Shown here one piece after another: positions 16,991 to 25,122 of a stretch of DNA of 64,000 bases (its first letter is position 1; every line of letters starts with the position of its first letter). The notes under the pieces were generated by a model. That model had not been told where the DNA came from and searched no databases. It saw only the letters and a list, made by a program, of their open reading frames with translations. A program made the translations under genes and the position numbers. This DNA is from CAKZNE01 sp963976435 (GTDB lineage: Bacteria > Bacteroidota > Bacteroidia > Flavobacteriales > Schleiferiaceae), in the NCBI GenBank assembly GCA_963976435.1, contig CAXBKQ010000008.1:1-64000 (forward strand), read 5' to 3'.

Positions 16991-18325
16991 TTATCTGTAT
17001 TTATATTTAATAAACCATTTATCATTTAGGGTTAATCCTAAATAAAAGTTCACGTATGTTTCTTGAATTAAACCGTTGTTGGTGGTTCCTCTTCGACCTA
17101 CAACTATCCCCGTATTTATGGTATTCACCCTCACTACTCCAGGTATGTTGCTTCGTCTTAATGGTATACCCATTCCAAAAGTCATTCCATAATTATAAAT
17201 GTCGGTTCCATTTACATTAAAAGCCGTCTTTTCATAAAAGCCACCAAACCTATATTGAATTATAGAGGTATAGGATCTACTTTTTTGCAGCCTGGAAAAT
17301 GTTTCTATTGGAATAAAAAAACCGCCAAGCTCAGCTTTGTAACCATCCACCATATTGGTATTACCGCCATCAAAATTTTTAAATTCAGAACCATTGTATA
17401 AATGAAAATCTGCATTTATAGCCCAAGCATGATTGCCATTATAAAGCGATTTCTTTTTCTTACCATAAGAAATACCAAATCCAAATTCACTTGGTAGCTT
17501 TATTTTAGAATCTATAGAGCTGGATAAAGCTGTACTATCAATTGGAGATTCTAATCCTGGCTGACCAATAAAAGTATAGGAGTAATTCCCTACTGTTGTA
17601 TTTAGATTCATAGAATTAGAAAAAGTTGCCCCTATTCCTAATTCTCTATCGTCTTTTAAATTGTGCTGGTATTGTGCTCCAAAACTGAAATAAGCTCCTC
17701 TAATATTAGCCACTTCCTGAACCTTGGTATTGTAAAATTTGGAATTATCCCAAAGGATATATCTGCTCTCCTCTACCTTTCCAAATATAAAGGAGCTGTT
17801 TACACCAAGTGAAAGTCCATTTGCAACTTCAAAAGAGTTTCCAATAAAAAGTTGATTTAATCCACCATTCCCATCTGTTTGGCGGCTTACCGTTTGATCC
17901 ACAACTTGGGTGCTCGAAGAAATGCTATAGCCTTTTAGACTATAAGGCTGTAATCCTATAGCAGCACCCCACCAATCTTTTAAAGGAACACCAAAAGCAA
18001 AATATCTAAGACCTGCACTTCCGTTCTTTTCAAAAATATCCGGATTGGATTGTCTTTGTTGGATGGAAGAACCTTGAAATCCGATTTCAAAAGCGGTAAG
18101 GTCCAAAGCCGTATAAGAAGCTGGGTTTAAAAAGTTGACATTGGTATTATCAAATATCCCAAGATTTGCACCCGCATATCCTTGAGCTGCGCTGTATGCA
18201 TTGCTGTATAAATCTCCAACTCCAATTTTAGAATATGGAGAGACAGAAGAAATCTGTGCGTTTAATTGGGTGATAAATAAAATAAAAAAGGGGACAATTA
18301 TTATCCCTTTAAAGCCTTTCTGCAT
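16991..18325 (-). CDS. Outer-membrane beta-barrel protein (FadL-like group)
   Basis: Signal peptide ending at QLNAQ. The mature protein opens with SSVSPYSKIGVGDLYSNAYSAAQGYAGANLG, followed by an NFLNPASYTALDL segment, which recalls OMPP1/FadL-type barrels of Bacteroidota. Alternating amphipathic beta-strands rich in aromatic residues run to the end, which closes with the aromatic strand LGLTLNDKWFIKYKYR. The start overlaps the coaX stop by 17 nt and the gene ends 15 nt before the TPR gene. A transport role for hydrophobic compounds would fit the family but is not shown. Confidence 0.78.
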   Translation of the reverse strand: MQKGFKGIIIVPFFILFITQLNAQISSVSPYSKIGVGDLYSNAYSAAQGYAGANLGIFDNTNVNFLNPASYTALDLTAFEIGFQGSSIQQRQSNPDIFEKNGSAGLRYFAFGVPLKDWWGAAIGLQPYSLKGYSISSSTQVVDQTVSRQTDGNGGLNQLFIGNSFEVANGLSLGVNSSFIFGKVEESRYILWDNSKFYNTKVQEVANIRGAYFSFGAQYQHNLKDDRELGIGATFSNSMNLNTTVGNYSYTFIGQPGLESPIDSTALSSSIDSKIKLPSEFGFGISYGKKKKSLYNGNHAWAINADFHLYNGSEFKNFDGGNTNMVDGYKAELGGFFIPIETFSRLQKSRSYTSIIQYRFGGFYEKTAFNVNGTDIYNYGMTFGMGIPLRRSNIPGVVRVNTINTGIVVGRRGTTNNGLIQETYVNFYLGLTLNDKWFIKYKYR

Positions 18326-19028
18326 TGTATTCCAGAATATGGTTCAATCCTGTTAGTAAAAAATCTGGCGCTGCAAAGATGCTATTTTTTAGCAAGTAGT
18401 CAAACTGATTTGCATCTCCACCGGTAATTATTGTAATTAAAGATGGATAACGCTTATTATATTCAGCTATTGTAGCCTCCACTTCCCTTTTAAATCCACC
18501 GATGCTTCCACTTAAAATTGACTCTTCAGTACTTTTTCCTACCAGTTGAAAATCAGATCTTTTGGAAATATGAGGTAGTCTTGCGGTAAAATGTGCCAAA
18601 GATTTTAAACGCATTTCCAAACCAGGAGAAATCCCTCCACCATGGTAAATGGAATTTTCATCCAAAAAATCATAGGTGATACAAGTTCCACAATCAATAA
18701 TAAGACAGTTTTTATGAGGATATAATTTTTGAGCCCCAGCAGCAAGAGCAATCCTATCTATGCCAAGAGTATCCGGACTTAAATAGTTTAAAGTAAATGG
18801 CAATGGGCTTTTTGCATTTAAGTCCAAAATGGGAAAGGGAAATTGCTCAAGCTTAAACTCCTTACTCACATTGGAAATAATAGCAGCTTCTACATCCGGC
18901 AGCATTTGTAAAGCCTTTTGAATTTGATGCAGATCATCTGTTGGAAAAGTTTGTTTTTCCAAAAGCTGACCATCTCTAAAGAGGGCTATTTTCGCCAGGC
19001 TATTGCCAAAATCAAAAATTAGATTCAC
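18309..19028 (-). CDS. coaX: Type III pantothenate kinase
   Basis: First step of coenzyme A synthesis: phosphorylation of pantothenate. The ASKHA-fold phosphate-1 motif reads DFGNSLAKIALF at the N-terminus. Asp/Gly motif LIIDCGTCITYDFL and the GGGISPGLEMRLKSLAHFTARLP stretch are CoaX signatures, and TGGDANQF is the adenosine-binding loop. 239 residues is normal. The start is GTG at 19028. It is the first gene of the seven-gene leftward operon, with a perfect -7 element 22 nt upstream. Confidence 0.93.
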   Translation of the reverse strand: MNLIFDFGNSLAKIALFRDGQLLEKQTFPTDDLHQIQKALQMLPDVEAAIISNVSKEFKLEQFPFPILDLNAKSPLPFTLNYLSPDTLGIDRIALAAGAQKLYPHKNCLIIDCGTCITYDFLDENSIYHGGGISPGLEMRLKSLAHFTARLPHISKRSDFQLVGKSTEESILSGSIGGFKREVEATIAEYNKRYPSLITIITGGDANQFDYLLKNSIFAAPDFLLTGLNHILEYNAERL

Positions 19029-19050
19029 TGAAATTAAATAAGTTAGCTGA

Positions 19051-19058
19051 CAAATGTA
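19051..19058 (-). promoter_or_regulatory. coaX operon promoter -7 element
   Basis: The minus strand reads TACATTTG, an exact TAnnTTTG match, 22 nt before the coaX GTG. It is the mirror partner of the identical element serving tRNA-Phe at 19100. Confidence 0.6.
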
Positions 19059-19078
19059 AATCTTCGAACAAAATATGT

Positions 19079-19107
19079 TTTGATTTTTAAAAAAATATTT
19101 ACATTTG
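19079..19107 (+). promoter_or_regulatory. tRNA-Phe promoter
   Basis: TTTG at 19079-19082, a 17-nt spacer, then TACATTTG at 19100-19107 match the Bacteroidota sigma-A promoter. Transcription should start about 15 nt before the tRNA. Confidence 0.7.
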
Positions 19108-19128
19108 CGCCCCGCTTAAGGGAAAAGC

Positions 19129-19201
19129 GGTGCCATAGCTCAGTTGGTAGAGCAAAGGACTGAAAATCCTTGTGTCGCTGGTTCGATTCCAGCTGGCACC
19201 A
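19129..19201 (+). tRNA. tRNA-Phe (anticodon GAA)
   Basis: The cloverleaf is clear. Acceptor stem GGTGCCA/TGGCACC (19129-19135 with 19194-19200). D-arm GCTCAGTTGGTAGAGC. Anticodon stem AAGGA/TCCTT with loop CTGAAAA and anticodon GAA at 19162-19164. T-arm carries GGTTCGATTCC. The discriminator is A19201. The CCA end is not encoded, since the next bases are CTG, so it must be added by the CCA-adding enzyme. Confidence 0.97.
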
Positions 19202-19224
19202 CTGGGAAAATCTCCCATAAATGC

Positions 19225-19260
19225 AAAAGCCTGCAAACCATACGTTTGCGGGCTTTTTTG
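19225..19260 (+). terminator. tRNA-Phe terminator
   Basis: A long stem (19225-19238 with 19244-19257, one G-U pair) with a 5-nt loop is followed by a T-run, 24 nt after the tRNA. Confidence 0.88.
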
Positions 19261-19522
19261 TTTTCTGCATTTTAAAATCGAAAGAAATAAGGAGTTATAA
19301 TATGGTGCAGTTTGGGTCTAACTAACTGCTTTCCTAGAAATTCTTGGTGATGAATTAAGTTTAATTAAACCTTTAGTTTGAATCGACTTAAACATATACC
19401 ATTCAAGCTATTTAGACCGGTAAAAATTTAGATTGAAAAGGTAAAACAAAGAGTAAATGAGAACAAATGAACTTGGATCTTTTTAAAAAATAATACCTAT
19501 GCATTCCAAATATTTTTAAACA
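19261..19522. other. AT-rich intergenic stretch, nothing recognised
   Basis: Between the tRNA terminator and the convergent hydrolase gene I see no open frame with coding character, no strong hairpin and no repeat. Confidence 0.5.
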
Positions 19523-20365
19523 CTATTTTAAGGACAATAAAAATATTTCTAATTCTTCCACAACCCATTCTGGTTCACCTAAATGGATATAATGTCCACT
19601 ATTTTTAGTATATAAAATTTTTACATTCTCCTTATCTTTTTTCCAATCCGAAAATAGCCTCTCCTTAATTTGAACATTCTTTTTTGTTAGAAATGAATTT
19701 TCTTGTTTAGAAGCAAGAATGGTGATAGGAATATGGCTTGGAAGAGGGCATTTTCTCATTTCCTGGTCAATATTATAAACCTCTTTCCATTCCTTATATA
19801 CGGCAGGAGAGCCTTTTTTAAAATTGTTGTCCCAGGCTGTTTTCATAGAATCCACAGCATTTTGGGTCATCTCATTGAAAACTTCATCATAGAGATATTC
19901 ATGGGTAGGGTCAATTAAAAACAAGCCCACAATATTGGATGGAAAAGACTGTTGATACTTTCTAACAATATGTCCACCAAGAGAGTGTCCTAGCAAAACT
20001 ATGGGTCCTTCAATTTCGTTTTGTGAGATCAAACTTTCTAAATCTGAAACTAGGTTTTCAATTGATCTAGAAGAGTCTGTATCTGCGGTTCCTCCAATTC
20101 CTTGTCTATCGTAGGAGATAGTTTTATAATTCGCAGAGATATTTTCTTGGATAATATTCCAATTATTTAAAGGCGTTCCCAATCCAGATTCAAAAATGAT
20201 AGTAGGGCTCCCTGTTCCTTTGATAAGGGTATTGAAATTTACTATCTCCTGCTTTACTTTTTGGTCCACAGGTTCTAATAAATCCTGATTTTCTATTTGA
20301 TCATTTGAATTTATACAGGATAAAAAGGGAATAAATAGAAGAAGTCTAAATTTCGATATATTCAT
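19523..20365 (-). CDS. Alpha/beta hydrolase lipoprotein
   Basis: The N-terminus has a lipobox (LLLFIPFLSC, Cys17), so it is a lipoprotein. The alpha/beta hydrolase fold shows the nucleophile elbow GHSLGG (Ser128), the oxyanion-side segment ESGLGTPLNNW, a DRQGIGG loop, a likely acid LIDPTHEY and the catalytic histidine in KNSGHYIHLGEP. The substrate cannot be deduced; esterase or lipase activity is likely. 280 residues is a normal size. It is monocistronic and lies in a loosely packed region after the tRNA. Confidence 0.83.
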   Translation of the reverse strand: MNISKFRLLLFIPFLSCINSNDQIENQDLLEPVDQKVKQEIVNFNTLIKGTGSPTIIFESGLGTPLNNWNIIQENISANYKTISYDRQGIGGTADTDSSRSIENLVSDLESLISQNEIEGPIVLLGHSLGGHIVRKYQQSFPSNIVGLFLIDPTHEYLYDEVFNEMTQNAVDSMKTAWDNNFKKGSPAVYKEWKEVYNIDQEMRKCPLPSHIPITILASKQENSFLTKKNVQIKERLFSDWKKDKENVKILYTKNSGHYIHLGEPEWVVEELEIFLLSLK

Positions 20366-20578
20366 AATTGCATATTACAACTCATCGTAAACAAGCCCGT
20401 TTTAGCTTTTGAAAAGATAGCTATTTTCAATTGGACGAGTTTGGGGGGTAGTGAATTTTAAATCTGCTTAAAATAAATTAGCGCTGTGAGCCCTAAATGT
20501 AATTTATTTTTTATTCATTTTCACATTGGAGCTTTGGGTACCCTTTTCACAAAAAAACAATCTTCAATCCATCTTCTT

Positions 20579-20968
20579 CTACTTCAAAAACTTTAAAAAA
20601 AGGAAAATGACTACAGGAAGAAAAACTGTATTAAAAATATCCGACAGGCTTTCACCCCTATTTGCTTGACTGCCTTGTTTAAGAGAATAAGAAATATCCA
20701 ATGCTTCATTTAATAGGCTAATAGTTAGAATTAGGAATAAACAGATTACCTGATTTCTCCCCTTGAAAATTAAAACCCAAATCAAATAAAAAAAGACTCC
20801 AGCATAAACGTGTAGTACATCTCTAGATAAACATCTCCAGCTTTCTACAAGCGATTTAAAACTTTGATTTAATTCTTCCATTAAGCTTTCGGGTATTTCT
20901 TCTGTATATGCCTTTTGAAACGCCATGGCCCGGCCAGTATTGTGGAATTGGAATCTCTTGAAATCCAA
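20579..20968 (-). CDS. Small membrane protein, unknown
   Basis: 129 residues with three hydrophobic segments in the second half (VYAGVFFYLIWVLIF, VICLFLILTISLLNEALD, FNTVFLPVVIFLFLKFLK) and a soluble N-terminal part containing RCLSRDVLHVYAG. The pattern recalls small integral membrane proteins seen sporadically in bacteria, with a loose VanZ-like look, but I do not recognise the family. ATG 20926 (MAFQKAYTEE) and ATG 20881 (MEELNQ) are alternative starts. Long non-coding flanks on both sides suggest a single-gene unit. Confidence 0.55.
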   Translation of the reverse strand: MDFKRFQFHNTGRAMAFQKAYTEEIPESLMEELNQSFKSLVESWRCLSRDVLHVYAGVFFYLIWVLIFKGRNQVICLFLILTISLLNEALDISYSLKQGSQANRGESLSDIFNTVFLPVVIFLFLKFLK

Positions 20969-21278
20969 TATAAAATCATTTGTTAGCCAATATTGGATCT
21001 ATAGGAAAGGTATTCGCTATAGAAATCTGATATTATATAATAATTCTCTACCCCGTCAAAGCTGACCTATAAATCGTGGTTAAGCCAAATTCATTAATTG
21101 CCTTAATTGCCTTAATTGCAAATCTAAAATATTTAGGCTGTGCTTTGTTTGGCCCTCTTTTGTTTGAGAAATAATTCGATTGAATCATTTGGAGGAATTT
21201 GTGGCTAGGTGTATACTTTTAAATAAGTCACAAAATCTAAGTCTAGGATACCACATCCTAATAATTTCTGAAAAAAAT
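20969..21278. other. Intergenic stretch with a short tandem repeat
   Basis: No gene is supported between the membrane protein and KptA. The only structure I see is the 9-bp triplet repeat at 21094-21120, listed separately. Confidence 0.5.
21094..21120. repeat. Three tandem copies of a 9-bp unit
   Basis: The unit TTAATTGCC occurs twice exactly and once as TTAATTGCA, head to tail. It is intergenic. Its purpose is unknown and it may be simple slippage. Confidence 0.8.
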
Positions 21279-21836
21279 TCAAATTGGAAATTCAATAAAA
21301 TTTGGCTCAACAATATCTGTCAACCAAACTCCATTTTCAGATTGATAGAATTTAAGGCCTTGTTCACTCATTTCCTTAGCATGGATGATCAAAACAATTG
21401 GTTTTCCATATCGCTGCCCAACCTTCAAAGCAGTTTCTTTGTCTGATGATAAATGAACATGATGTCTTTGCCCTTTTAGCAGCCCGTTTCTCCCTATGGG
21501 ATCAAGGTTTTTTTCGGCTGTTCCGTGAAAAAGTATCTCAGGCGGGATTTTTTCTGGCCATCCCAAATCAACTTGAATTGAGTGCCCTTGATTAGCTCTT
21601 ATTTTTAAAAAATCATCGGAAAAAAGAAATCTCTTTTTATCACTATTGGCAACTAGGCCCTTAAGATCCGTAAAGGTCAAACTAAAATTATGATCCTTCA
21701 TTTTTTTCAACAATTCTTCACTATTTGCCCAGCCGTTTTTGTCTAAGCTTAGGCCAATACTTTCCGGTTTATGTCTCAAAATTAAACTCAAGAATCTACT
21801 CGCCTTGATTTGTTGTTTATCCGTCATTATTGCCAT
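21279..21836 (-). CDS. kptA: RNA 2'-phosphotransferase (Tpt1/KptA family)
   Basis: NAD-dependent enzyme that removes an internal RNA 2'-phosphate as ADP-ribose 1'',2''-cyclic phosphate; in bacteria the natural substrate is uncertain. The family motifs are intact: SRFLSLILRHKPESIGLSLDKNGW at the N-terminus, the FHGT and QRHHVHLS motifs of the ADP-ribosyltransferase fold, and the C-terminal VWLTDIVEPNFI. 185 residues is full length. ATG 21827 is a possible alternative start. No RNA ligase is in the window. The next gene leftwards, 111 nt on, is a small phosphatase-like protein on the same strand. Confidence 0.92.
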   Translation of the reverse strand: MAIMTDKQQIKASRFLSLILRHKPESIGLSLDKNGWANSEELLKKMKDHNFSLTFTDLKGLVANSDKKRFLFSDDFLKIRANQGHSIQVDLGWPEKIPPEILFHGTAEKNLDPIGRNGLLKGQRHHVHLSSDKETALKVGQRYGKPIVLIIHAKEMSEQGLKFYQSENGVWLTDIVEPNFIEFPI

Positions 21837-21946
21837 TAATTACCCTTTTATTTTTTATGATACCCACCAATTTCATCCGAGATATAAATGCTAGATAAAC
21901 ATATTAAAATTCAGGAATAAATGAATTTAATGAGAATAGGCCATTA

Positions 21947-22291
21947 TTATATATGCCCTTCCACTTTTAAGCAAGCATTTATTCTTTCGGTCAATAGTTC
22001 AATTAGTTCATTGTCAAGAAATTCGTATTCATCTTCAATATGCAAAATGCTTATTGGAGGCAAATTAAGATGTCGATAATTTACGGCCACCCTTGCACCC
22101 TGCCCATCTTCCATAACAAAAATTAAATCCGACCATTCGATATCTTTATCTTTAATCTGTCGTTGACTTTTCGGACTAAGACCCACAGATCGAATATTAA
22201 AACGGCTATCATTTTTAAAAATATACTCCGCCGTTCTGCTTCTTTTTTTATTTCGACCGCAGACCACTAATATATTTGGTCTTTCATTCAT
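21947..22291 (-). CDS. Small tyrosine-phosphatase-like protein (COG4551-type)
   Basis: 114 residues resembling a trimmed low-molecular-weight protein tyrosine phosphatase. The phosphate-binding P-loop C-x5-R is seen as CGRNKKR (Cys11 to Arg17), followed by SRTAEYIF. A later segment DLIFVMEDGQGARV replaces the usual region before the DP acid loop. The classical Asp-Pro general acid is not obvious, which is typical of this small subgroup. The true substrate is unknown. It lies next to KptA on the same strand with a 110-nt gap, so co-transcription is possible but not proven. Confidence 0.72.
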   Translation of the reverse strand: MNERPNILVVCGRNKKRSRTAEYIFKNDSRFNIRSVGLSPKSQRQIKDKDIEWSDLIFVMEDGQGARVAVNYRHLNLPPISILHIEDEYEFLDNELIELLTERINACLKVEGHI

Positions 22292-22420
22292 TTTTTTACT
22301 TTTTAGGAAATTGGAATTTATTTAACATCATGGTACAAAAGCACATGGAAGGATTTTCAATTCATTATTACATTTTAAGTGTAAACCTACTTTGCCACTA
22401 AATTGAAAGCCAAAAACTGA

Positions 22421-23227
22421 CTAAGGACAATTTTTATCAATATATGCTATTAATGCCTTAATTTCCTCATCAGTTAACTGATTTATCGGATGTTCATTTT
22501 CGCCATTCACTATATTTTTCAAATCTTCTTCACTCTTGGTTTTTGTAATACAGGAGAGAGCTGGTCCAATGATTGGCTTATTGAGTTTGTGGCACATTCC
22601 ACATTTACTTTGCAATAGTATTTTCCCCTTGTCAGATAAGCTTATTTGATTTTCTTTAGCAAGAACTTCATCATACAATTCTTGATCATATACGTCATGC
22701 TTGTCCGATGTATTTCCTTGATTAACCTTGTAGGAATATACTTTTAGACCCTTGGTGAATATGCTTACTATTTGATTACATTTCCCTGAGGCTAATTCAC
22801 ATGGGTTTATAAACTCTACTGTTTTCAATACTTGCCCACTTTCATCAAAAAAAGTACTGGTATCAATGTGTCGATTGTTTTCATAATACTCAATTCTTGA
22901 AATCTTACCACTGGGATGGTAGCTTTTAATCTGACCTGAAAATTTTCCATTTACATAGTTCTCATGAAAAACTAAACCACCATTCTCATTATAGGTGAAT
23001 GACCAGCCATTTCTCTGATTATTAAAAAACTGAGATTTATAATTAACCTGACCGTTTTCAAAATAAATAAATTCTAAAAGGGTGTCCTTGCCTTGGTATT
23101 TGACATATTCTTTCATAGTCTGACCATTTGCATACCTCTCCAAAATTTTTCTCCGCTCCACCTTTTCTTGAGCTAAAGAAATCTGTGCTATTAGGAAACA
23201 GAGTAAAATTATTATGTTTTGCTTCAT
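22421..23227 (-). CDS. Exported MORN-repeat protein fused to a cytochrome c domain
   Basis: Signal peptide ends near ISLAQ. Residues ~30-125 hold about four MORN-type (YwqK-like) repeats of the form F-x-N-G-x-x-x-x-x-x-Y. Residues ~195-268 are a class I cytochrome c domain with the haem motif CGMCH (Cys209, Cys212, His213), GPAL after it, and a terminal helix TDEEIKALIAYID. The haem would be attached in the periplasm. The usual distal methionine is not seen: the only candidate position reads ENEHPIN, offering His246. The pairing of MORN repeats with cytochrome c is unusual. Monocistronic. Confidence 0.8.
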   Translation of the reverse strand: MKQNIIILLCFLIAQISLAQEKVERRKILERYANGQTMKEYVKYQGKDTLLEFIYFENGQVNYKSQFFNNQRNGWSFTYNENGGLVFHENYVNGKFSGQIKSYHPSGKISRIEYYENNRHIDTSTFFDESGQVLKTVEFINPCELASGKCNQIVSIFTKGLKVYSYKVNQGNTSDKHDVYDQELYDEVLAKENQISLSDKGKILLQSKCGMCHKLNKPIIGPALSCITKTKSEEDLKNIVNGENEHPINQLTDEEIKALIAYIDKNCP

Positions 23228-23459
23228 GTTATTTTAATTTTGGATACAATTCCGGGAAGATGTTGACTTCCTTTTCCGAATTTTTATTTTTCTAAAAAGC
23301 TTTTAGCACTAGGCTTATTGATTAGTTGGAGCATTGGGCTCCTCACAAATAATTTGACCGGCAATTTAAGAAGTTTGGGCTTTTAAAGTGAGGTAGCAAA
23401 ATTTATCTCTGGGCAAATAAATCTCCCTTTGGAGCCTATTGTAAGCTTAGGGCCTAATC

Positions 23460-23960
23460 TTAGCGTTTGGCATAAATGCTTTCATCAAAATCACCAAAAT
23501 GCAGTTCTTTTAAAAACTCTGTTTTGGGATCAAAAAAGGCATAAAATCTCTTTTTTCTATACCCTAAAATATGACTATCAATATTATGGTCAATGATATT
23601 GTAGATGAAATCTTCAATTAATTTGGCATCTGGTTGGCCAAATATTTTTATTAAGTCCTTAGAGCTTATTCTAATATCTTGTAGGTAACTAGAGGAAAGC
23701 TTTACTCGTACAACTTCCCCATTTTTTATCTCAAACGAAGCGCCTGTCCACAAATGAATCCAGCCTTTTCCTTTTTTAAGAGCTTCAATTCTATCTTTAA
23801 ATTTGAATTGATTAAAGCCTTTTCCAACCACATAAATGTCAATAATTTCATAGTAGTCTATCTCATCCACCTTAGACCCCACACCTAGCCCATCAATTTT
23901 AAAAGTATCGACTTCAAAATTGCGGTTTAAGAACCATTCTTTTTTCAATATTTCCTTCAT
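23460..23960 (-). CDS. Unknown soluble protein
   Basis: 166 residues without signal peptide or membrane segment; mixed alpha/beta composition, slightly basic. The segment KIDGLGVGSKVDEIDYYEI and a later KDLIKIFGQPDAKLIED look like a small regulatory or immunity-type fold seen in scattered Bacteroidota proteins, but I cannot name a family. No neighbour is close enough to form an operon. Codon use looks like its neighbours. Confidence 0.6.
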   Translation of the reverse strand: MKEILKKEWFLNRNFEVDTFKIDGLGVGSKVDEIDYYEIIDIYVVGKGFNQFKFKDRIEALKKGKGWIHLWTGASFEIKNGEVVRVKLSSSYLQDIRISSKDLIKIFGQPDAKLIEDFIYNIIDHNIDSHILGYRKKRFYAFFDPKTEFLKELHFGDFDESIYAKR

Positions 23961-24302
23961 TATTCAGTCTGTTATTATTAACTCCGCAAAACAATTCTAT
24001 TGGCTTCAATCCATTCTCAAGGCGACCATTAGCAATAGGAAGCTGGAACTCTTTAAACTTACTTACTGTTTGCCTTTAAATATTGGATTTTGTGGATAAT
24101 TTTTTGTTTTAATTCTAAGCTTTGGAAATTCTTAAGCACTGGGATTAACATCTTTCGTTTTAGTGAACCTTAGTATTAGTAAACCAAGGATTCCCTAAAA
24201 TAAGATCCACTTTTCCCTAAAACCGCTGGTTTAATTGGTATATTTATTTCCCAGTGCTTGAATTACAAATCCCAATTTCAATTGTTTAATTAATTATAAT
24301 AT
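23961..24302. other. Intergenic region between divergent genes
   Basis: No gene is seen. It holds the long-range inverted repeat at 24134-24259, listed separately, directly upstream of the rightward MCP-like gene. Confidence 0.5.
24134..24259. repeat. Long-range inverted repeat enclosing smaller hairpins
   Basis: AAGCACTGGGA at 24134-24144 is the exact reverse complement of 24249-24259. Between them lie a hairpin AAACC-GCT-GGTTT and a weak CCTT/AAGG pair. It could be a structured 5' leader of the gene starting at 24303, or a small MITE-like element with 11-bp terminal repeats. No clear target-site duplication is visible. Confidence 0.55.
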
Positions 24303-24914
24303 ATGCTCTTTGTTAAAATTAAATGGATTTCTGGTTTACTCGTTGTTTTCCTATTAATCCTCACCACCAATTTATTGGACCGACAGCATTTTCAGACTAT
24401 TAAAAACTCTGTGGTTTCTATTTATGAGGATCGCCTAACTGCTTCTGACCTAATTTTTAAACTTTCCGAAGAAATTGAAAAAAAGAATTTAGCCCTTGTA
24501 ACATCGGATTCCAACTTCTTTGATCTAGAGAATAAAACTAGCAATCAAACTATAGACCTCTTAATTGACAAATATTTTGAAACTGTGCTCACTCAGGATG
24601 AGGAAAGGGAAATTGAAATGTTTCATTCTGATTTTAAGGAACTTAAAAAGCTAGAATCCTCGGAGCTCAATTCACTTGACTATCCCGTAAATTCAAGCTC
24701 TAATAAACTACTACTGAAGATTAGAGGCTTGAAGAATAATTTATCCAATCTTTCAAAAATTCAATTATCTGAAGGCGAAAAGCAGCTTTCCATAGCCTCC
24801 AAATCAGTCAGCGCAGTAGTGCTGTTTACCAGAATTGAAATTGTTTTCCTAGTGATTATAGGATTATTTATTCAAGCCATAATTTTATACAATCCCAAAA
24901 GATCTAGGTCTTAA
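24303..24914 (+). CDS. MCP-like four-helix-bundle membrane protein without signalling domain
   Basis: Transmembrane helix at residues ~8-25 (ISGLLVVFLLILTTNLL), a ~150-residue helical periplasmic region (QTIKNSVVSIYEDRL, SEEIEKKNLALV), and a second transmembrane helix near residues 175-196. This is the layout of the four-helix-bundle sensor part of chemoreceptors. However, the protein stops four to eight residues after the second membrane helix (YNPKRSRS), so it lacks HAMP and signalling domains. It may modulate another membrane sensor or be a remnant. It is alone on the plus strand. Confidence 0.65.
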   Translation: MLFVKIKWISGLLVVFLLILTTNLLDRQHFQTIKNSVVSIYEDRLTASDLIFKLSEEIEKKNLALVTSDSNFFDLENKTSNQTIDLLIDKYFETVLTQDEEREIEMFHSDFKELKKLESSELNSLDYPVNSSSNKLLLKIRGLKNNLSNLSKIQLSEGEKQLSIASKSVSAVVLFTRIEIVFLVIIGLFIQAIILYNPKRSRS

Positions 24915-25122
24915 GGCTAGGTATTTGTGGATTTATTTTTGTTTAAATGCCATTGTGGTTTTTATAGGGAAGAAGTTGATCAGCCTTCTATCCTTTAAAC
25001 TTATTTTCCTTCCTCATCAGCTATAAAGCTGTTGCTAATTATATAGGTATAAGGAAGCTTATTCGATATTATTATTTTGTGGAGGACTTTTTTAGAGCTC
25101 AATCTTTAAATAATTCCCTAGC

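Noticed and set aside
19043..19270. 75-codon leftward frame across the tRNA-Phe
   Set aside because: It is the antisense of the tRNA and its terminator; such tRNA-shadow proteins are a known annotation artefact.
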